Origin: Salvia splendens
Lineage: Eukaryota > Streptophyta > Magnoliopsida > Lamiales > Lamiaceae
Assembly (NCBI RefSeq): GCF_004379255.2
Contig: NC_056034.1
Location: 34,413,262-34,477,261, forward strand
Length of the DNA stretch: 64,000 bases
Reading direction: 5' to 3'
The notes under the pieces were generated by a model that saw only the letters and a list, made by a program, of their open reading frames with translations, made no database searches and was not told the DNA's origin. Positions 59,371-64,000 of the stretch are shown here, one piece after another. Both the position numbers and the translations under genes were made by a program. How positions within the stretch are numbered: position 1 is the stretch's first letter; each line of letters begins with the position of its first letter.

Positions 59371-60289
59371 ACATTTACCATATGCATGCATATATACAAG
59401 TTGTATAGTTGCTTTTGTTATATTTCTTCATAGCAAGCGCCCTGAAGACACAAATAGTGTTGATATATATGGTAAATTAACAAAATCTAAAAAATGTGAT
59501 TATAAGGTGGGAATGTGATGCCAGCTGCTGAAATGTGAAGGCATGCAGTCACTTGTGTAAGACTGAAATAAACAAACAAAAGAAGGAAAAACAGTAGAGC
59601 AGAATCTGCATCTGCTTTCTTAAATAAGGGATTGGGCAAAAGGGAAGGCAATTAGGCGTTGGAGCAAAGCAAGATAGCATCCTCATGCACTTATCATTCC
59701 TTCCTATATCTTTTTCTCCATAAAGCCTCAGAAATATTTAATTTATACTACTGTACTACATTCATCCTCACTAAACATTTTCATACTGCCGCATCTTTTC
59801 TTTCTTTCCTTTAATGTTGCTCGCAATATTTTAAAAGGTTAGTTACTAACACAATATGTATAATAATATGGATACATATATAGTACATGGAAAATGCATA
59901 ATAATATGGTCATAAATTTATGATTTGTGTATAATTTTTTTACCTTTTTGAAACCATAAATGTAATTAGTGCATACTTTAATTCAAATTTTAAAAACAAT
60001 AGAAAGGAAATTCAAATATTAAAAAATGAGGTTAAAGGCTAATAAGTCTTTTTAATTTGTCCACTTACTACATTTATTATTTTAATATATAATTAATACA
60101 TCAAATTAATAATATAACCTTATTTTGGTTGTACAAAATTTGGTTGTTTATCATCATTCTATTCAAATATGATATTCAAATCTTGTGGACCTAAAGATGT
60201 CAACCACTACATCATGTCTGCATGCATTAATAGTACAGTGTGTTTCCGACAACTTTTGTTAAGCTATTTACATGTAAATATGTAGGAGT
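59371..60289. other. Intergenic, no gene seen
   Basis: AT-rich. A mixed-composition stretch at about 59530-59690 is not recognised. Confidence 0.45.
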
Positions 60290-60316
60290 AGCTAGAATAA
60301 GTAGCCCAATAATAAA

Positions 60317-60710
60317 AAAGCGTGTTCAACTAGCACATATTTCCGAGCACCAATATGTGCTCGGAATTTTCCTAGCACTTTTCCGAGCACACGAGCCTGT
60401 TGTCAGAATGTTGAAGAAAATATGCACAATCCGAGCACGTTCCGAGCACGGTCAACGTGCTAAATATCTATTGCAAACCGTGAGTATATTCCGGGCACCG
60501 TTAGAATGTGCTAGGAGACATCCGAGCACCTACTACGTGCTCGGAATCAGTGTCACAATGTTCATATGAGGTATGCATCCACCAATGTATTTACGAGCAC
60601 AAATTGAATGTGCTCAGAACAATTTCCTAGCAATGTGCACGGATAAATTCCTAGAACAAATTGATTGTGCTCGGAAATATTCCTAGCACTTGCAAGGTGC
60701 TCAGAAAAAT
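60317..60710. repeat. Left subterminal repeats of the CACTA-like element
   Basis: At least ten copies of GAGCAC or GTGCTC, most in the form TTCCGAGCAC / GTGCTCGGAA, many arranged as facing pairs with a short centre. Confidence 0.8.
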
Positions 60711-61278
60711 GAGGATATTATTTCTAAACCAGATCTGGATCTCACTTCTATCATTTTACTTCTTCCATTTTCTCTCCAACTCGATTTCTTCAATCTTTTC
60801 CTACATATTCTCAATCTTACCATGTTATTTCTTCGAATCAAAGTAGTCTTTTTGCCCGTTGCCACCTCGCCTCGTTATCTTTTTGTTATCTAAATGTATA
60901 ATTTATATTTATTAGTTATTCTCTATAACTTCTATGTTAAATAATTCAAAATATTATTATATCTGTTTTAATTTATATTAATTTTATGCTATAGGATAGT
61001 AAAAATTGATAGGTTACTTTAATTTATTTTTGAATCTAATGACTAATATATAGTGGACTTACCCATGAAAATGATAGATTAGCTAACTATTCTATGCCAA
61101 AACTTCTCTAGATAAGAAACATGAGAATTTTAATAACTTAAAATAATATTTTTGTTCAAGTAATATTTTGATGATCAATAGTATAATTTTTATTTGCTAA
61201 TTATTTTCTCTAAACTCTTTGTTAATTTATTTAAAGTATTATTTTATTTGTTTTGATTGCATACTACAGGATAGTGAA

Positions 61279-61521
61279 ATGGATAAAATTCTGGGACGAG
61301 AGTAGATGTATGAGAGAAAGTATCCCACCGGAGAATTCAATCGTGATTTTATCGATGGGTTAGATATGTTTATGAATTTTGCTGTGTCATTTCCCTCTAA
61401 AATGGATGGTTCGAAAATTAGATGTCTATGTGCATGTTGTGATAATAGCAAATTTTTTTCTACTGATACAGTGAAAGAGCACCTTGTGAGAAGGGGGTTT
61501 ACTCCAAATTACTATGATTGA
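61279..61521 (+). pseudogene. CACTA transposase-associated domain remnant
   Basis: From ATG 61279 (MDKILGRE) an in-frame TAG stands where relatives have Trp, followed by MYERKYPTGEFNRDFIDGLD, then IRCLCACCDNSKF and VKEHLVRRGFTPNYYD. The Cys-x-Cys-x2-Cys plus HL...GF pattern matches the transposase-associated domain found at the N-terminus of plant En/Spm proteins. TGA at 61519-61521 again replaces the usual Trp. Conserved sequence continues weakly to about 61650. Confidence 0.8.
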
Positions 61522-61720
61522 AGATTTCATTGCGATGTAGAAGCGTCGTTCAGTTCAATACCGGTTGAATCTATGCATTTCGATCCATCATCGGATCCAT
61601 ACCAACATATGGTACACAATGCCTGGGGACAAACATATATATTATCAAGCTACAAAGAGTAAAGAGTAAACGTGTATGACAGAGAAATGGAAAGATATAA
61701 TTGGGGGGGGGGGGTGTTCT

Positions 61721-62347
61721 CATTGTACTAGCTATACTTCTCAAATTTCAATGTTTTAATATAGAAATGCTGCAACATCTGTCACCCTTCCCTCCTCTTT
61801 CCTGCAATTCTGAGTGCTTGCTGAGCATTTTCTAACATTAGATTACTTATAGTTATAATGAATTTGATTTACTTTCTCTTAATAATATGAAGCATAATCC
61901 AATTAGTTAGTCCACCATCTATACACAACTGAATTCTCTGTTGCTTGTTGTTCCATCAACATGATAACATGTTGCATTGCATTATTGAAGAGAAAGCTAT
62001 GAAACTGTTTGTTTGTTTGGGTGCTCATTGTACTAGTTGTACTTCTTCTCAAATTTCAATGTTTTAATATAGAAATGCTGCAACATCTGTCACCCTTCCC
62101 CACTCTTCCCTGCAATTCTGAGTGCTTGCTAAGCATTTTCTAACATTAGATTACTTATGATTTTCTCAGTGCTTGCAGATCATTTTCTTACATTAGATTA
62201 CTTATGATTATACATGAAATTTGATTTATTTTCTCTTAATAATGAAGCATAATCCAATTAGTTAGTACACCATCTATACGCAACTGAATTCTAAATCTAT
62301 GTTGCATGTTGTTCCATCAACATTATAACATGTTGGTTTGCATTATT
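61721..62347. repeat. About 300-bp tandem duplication inside the CACTA-like element
   Basis: A unit starting CATTGTACTAGCTATACTTC (61721 to about 61983) is repeated from 62025 to about 62347 with point changes and a 45-bp internal duplication (TGCTTGC...TTACTTATGATT). Its trailing phrase GAAGAGAAAGCTATGAAACT (about 61987) recurs near 62608. A run of 12 G (61703-61714) precedes the first unit. Confidence 0.85.
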
Positions 62348-62664
62348 GTCTTAAAATATGGTATAAACCGAGAGAAAGAGATTTGGGAGCAAAGAGATCA
62401 TTTTTATTTCTTCTGTGTTGTGTTTTTTGTACAGACTTTTCCATTCTCTTATAGGTGAGAAAAAGTGTAAACATGGTAGAGTATAAATCTATTCCTAGAA
62501 TGTATCAATCACATATCAATTATATGCTAATTGTAATACTTTCCGGTCTTGAATTATTCTCTGCAATCTTCTCATCTTCACCTGCAATCTTTCCATCTTG
62601 ACATATTGAAGAGAAAGCTATGAAACTGTTTGTTTGTTCGGGTGCTTATGGTAGCATCTAACTT

Positions 62665-63061
62665 GTGTTTGCTTGTTGGAAGGATGATATTATGAGAAGG
62701 GCTGAAGAATTAAGAGCCAAAGGGATAGACGATCCGGATTTAGATGCCATCTTCTTGGAGCTTCATGGGAAGGTGAAGAAGAGAAAGCAGATTCCCGGTG
62801 CAGGAAGTGCAACAAAAATATACTTCCCATCAGCTACTTCAACATATGCATCCGACGCTCGACCGGCAGCGACCCTCGCAAGATGGACGAGCTCTACGAG
62901 CAACGACTTCAAGAAGAGTGTGAGCGATTAAAACCCAGATGGAAGCACGGGTGGAAGAAAAAGTTAGAAAGATACAAGAAGTGTCGGATAAGAAAATGGA
63001 ATTGATGAAGGAACAGATGCAAGAACATGTTAAGAACCTATTTAGCGAAAAGTTTGGGTGA
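62665..63061 (+). pseudogene. Transposase C-terminal remnant of the CACTA-like element
   Basis: One frame gives FACWKDDIMRRAEELRAKGI, then LDAIFLELHGKVKKRKQIPG, typical of the Glu/Lys-rich C-terminal part of plant CACTA transposases. The frame ends at 62931; a second frame starting near 62940 (MEARVEEKVRKIQEV...) continues a coiled-coil-like stretch to TGA at 63059-63061. No catalytic domain is present. Confidence 0.65.
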
Positions 63062-63241
63062 ACTATAGATATAGCCTTGTGCTTTTTGAACTAATGACTT
63101 TGTGAAACAATTTAACTAATGACTTTGTGAAACAATTTAGTTCTCGCAATCCATTTGGCATTTTAATTTATTTATTTTATTCCTATTTTTAGTTTAATGT
63201 CATTTTAATTTCACTGAATTAACAATTTAAAATGAAGCTGA

Positions 63242-63273
<32 letters not shown>

Positions 63274-63295
63274 AAAATATGAAAAAAAATCATAG

Positions 63296-63660
63296 ATTCC
63301 GAGCACTTATGTGCTCGGAATATTACATTGCCGAAATGTCCTTCCCTAGCACATCCAAATTGTGCTAGGAGTCTTAAAGCGAATTAATCCGAGCACACAC
63401 AAGCGCTAGGAAGAGAAAGTAGGTGATAGTGCATTGCATTTCCGAGTAATTATGGTGCTCGGACATTATACAAAGGAGTTGACCATGTTTCCGAGCACCC
63501 GAAATGTGCTCGAAAAAATGGAGTATTGCTCGGAGACCTGCTCGGAAATAATTTCGAGAGAGTAAATGGCTAGCACCCTAATGTGCTCGGAATGTGCTCG
63601 GAAAACCTTATTTTTCCTAGCACTTTGGGGCTTTTCCTAGCATTTTGGTGCTAGCTAATT
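63296..63660. repeat. Right subterminal repeats of the CACTA-like element
   Basis: About fifteen copies of CCGAGCAC, GTGCTCGG, CCTAGCAC or GTGCTAGG in both orientations. An AAT microsatellite (about 63241-63270) lies just inside. Confidence 0.8.
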
Positions 63661-63665
63661 GTGCG

Positions 63666-64000
63666 TTTTTTTTAGCATAGCTTTGATGTCACATAGGATA
63701 ATTAGGATTTTGGAACTCAACTTAATATACTGTAGCTCCTAGTATTAATTAATACTACTATAGCATTATTGGTTGAGTCGTTTAAATTAATACTACTATA
63801 GCATTATTGGTTGAAAATAACTTTTTATTTGATAATTTGTTTTGAGTCAAAAATAGCGAACTAGCTAGCAGTGGTACAAAAGCAACCAAAGTGAAAACAA
63901 TAAAAATGCAACAAAATCTATATGTCTATGTAGAATGGAATAGAAACATACCATATTCAATAGTATGGTATGTATATCAGTGTATCTGTATTTTAACAGG
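63666..64000. other. Right edge of window, no gene seen
   Basis: AT-rich with a short direct repeat TTAATACTACTATAGCATTA (about 63747 and 63787). Nothing else is recognised. Confidence 0.5.

Larger units (their letters stand above)
60290..63665 (+). mobile_element. Internally deleted CACTA-like (En/Spm) element
   Basis: Both ends carry clusters of short subterminal repeats in both orientations (TTCCGAGCAC, GTGCTCGGAA, CCTAGCAC): about 60317-60710 on the left and 63296-63660 on the right. This is the structure of En/Spm elements. Between them are a transposase-associated domain remnant (61279-61521) and a C-terminal transposase remnant (62665-63061); the bulk of a TNP2-type transposase is missing. 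I could not find the terminal CACTA motif or its 3-bp duplication, so the edges are approximate. Confidence 0.7.

Noticed and set aside
59530..59700. Possible miRNA-like segment
   Set aside because: I looked for a foldback or known plant miRNA core and saw none that I could support.
60240..60569. 109-codon frame across the CACTA-like left end
   Set aside because: It translates the GAGCAC subterminal repeats rather than a protein.

Overview
This is plant nuclear DNA: AT-rich, with short GT-AG introns, dense MITEs, LTR retrotransposons and several classes of DNA transposon. The DXS protein looks closest to the DXS2 type known from mint-family plants such as Salvia, so I infer a eudicot, probably Lamiales/Lamiaceae. 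That assignment rests on recalled family resemblance, not a search.

I can support only three ordinary host genes. They are a plastid 1-deoxy-D-xylulose-5-phosphate synthase (12471-15035, +, six exons), a CONSTANS-like B-box/CCT transcription factor (43094-44331, +, two exons) and a PTI1-like receptor-like cytoplasmic kinase (55057-56648, -, four exons). They belong to different processes (isoprenoid supply, light/flowering transcription, signalling) and show no sign of being a functional cluster.

The rest is mostly transposable elements, many with exact boundaries and target-site duplications (TSDs). From left to right: a PIF/Harbinger relic split by a hAT-type element that is itself split by a long-TIR element (1-2793); a decayed Ty1/copia element (3525-10505, TSD AACAC); the DXS gene; a MITE-rich interval with a Stowaway > hAT > solo-LTR nest (about 22800-24238); a 6.96-kb Mutator-like element (26489-33445, 10-bp TSD); a nearly intact Harbinger element inside a Stowaway MITE (34772-36837); a very young, internally deleted copia element (37845-40907, TSD AGATG); a roughly 175-bp TAA microsatellite; the CONSTANS-like gene; a 3.4-kb hAT element (47379-50785, TSD AGTCCAAG); an LTR-retroelement fragment; a Stowaway split by a Tourist-like element (53934-54877); the kinase gene; further nested MITEs (57952-59368); and an internally deleted CACTA-like element (about 60290-63665).

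The most notable object is the 26489-33445 Mutator-like element. It carries two convergent genes: a MURA-type transposase on the minus strand, broken by one in-frame stop, and an apparently intact four-exon plant-mobile-domain (PMD) protein on the plus strand. Three arrays of short palindromes (7, 5 and 6 units) built on GACGCATAA/TTATGCGTC lie just inside each end and between the 3' ends of the two genes.
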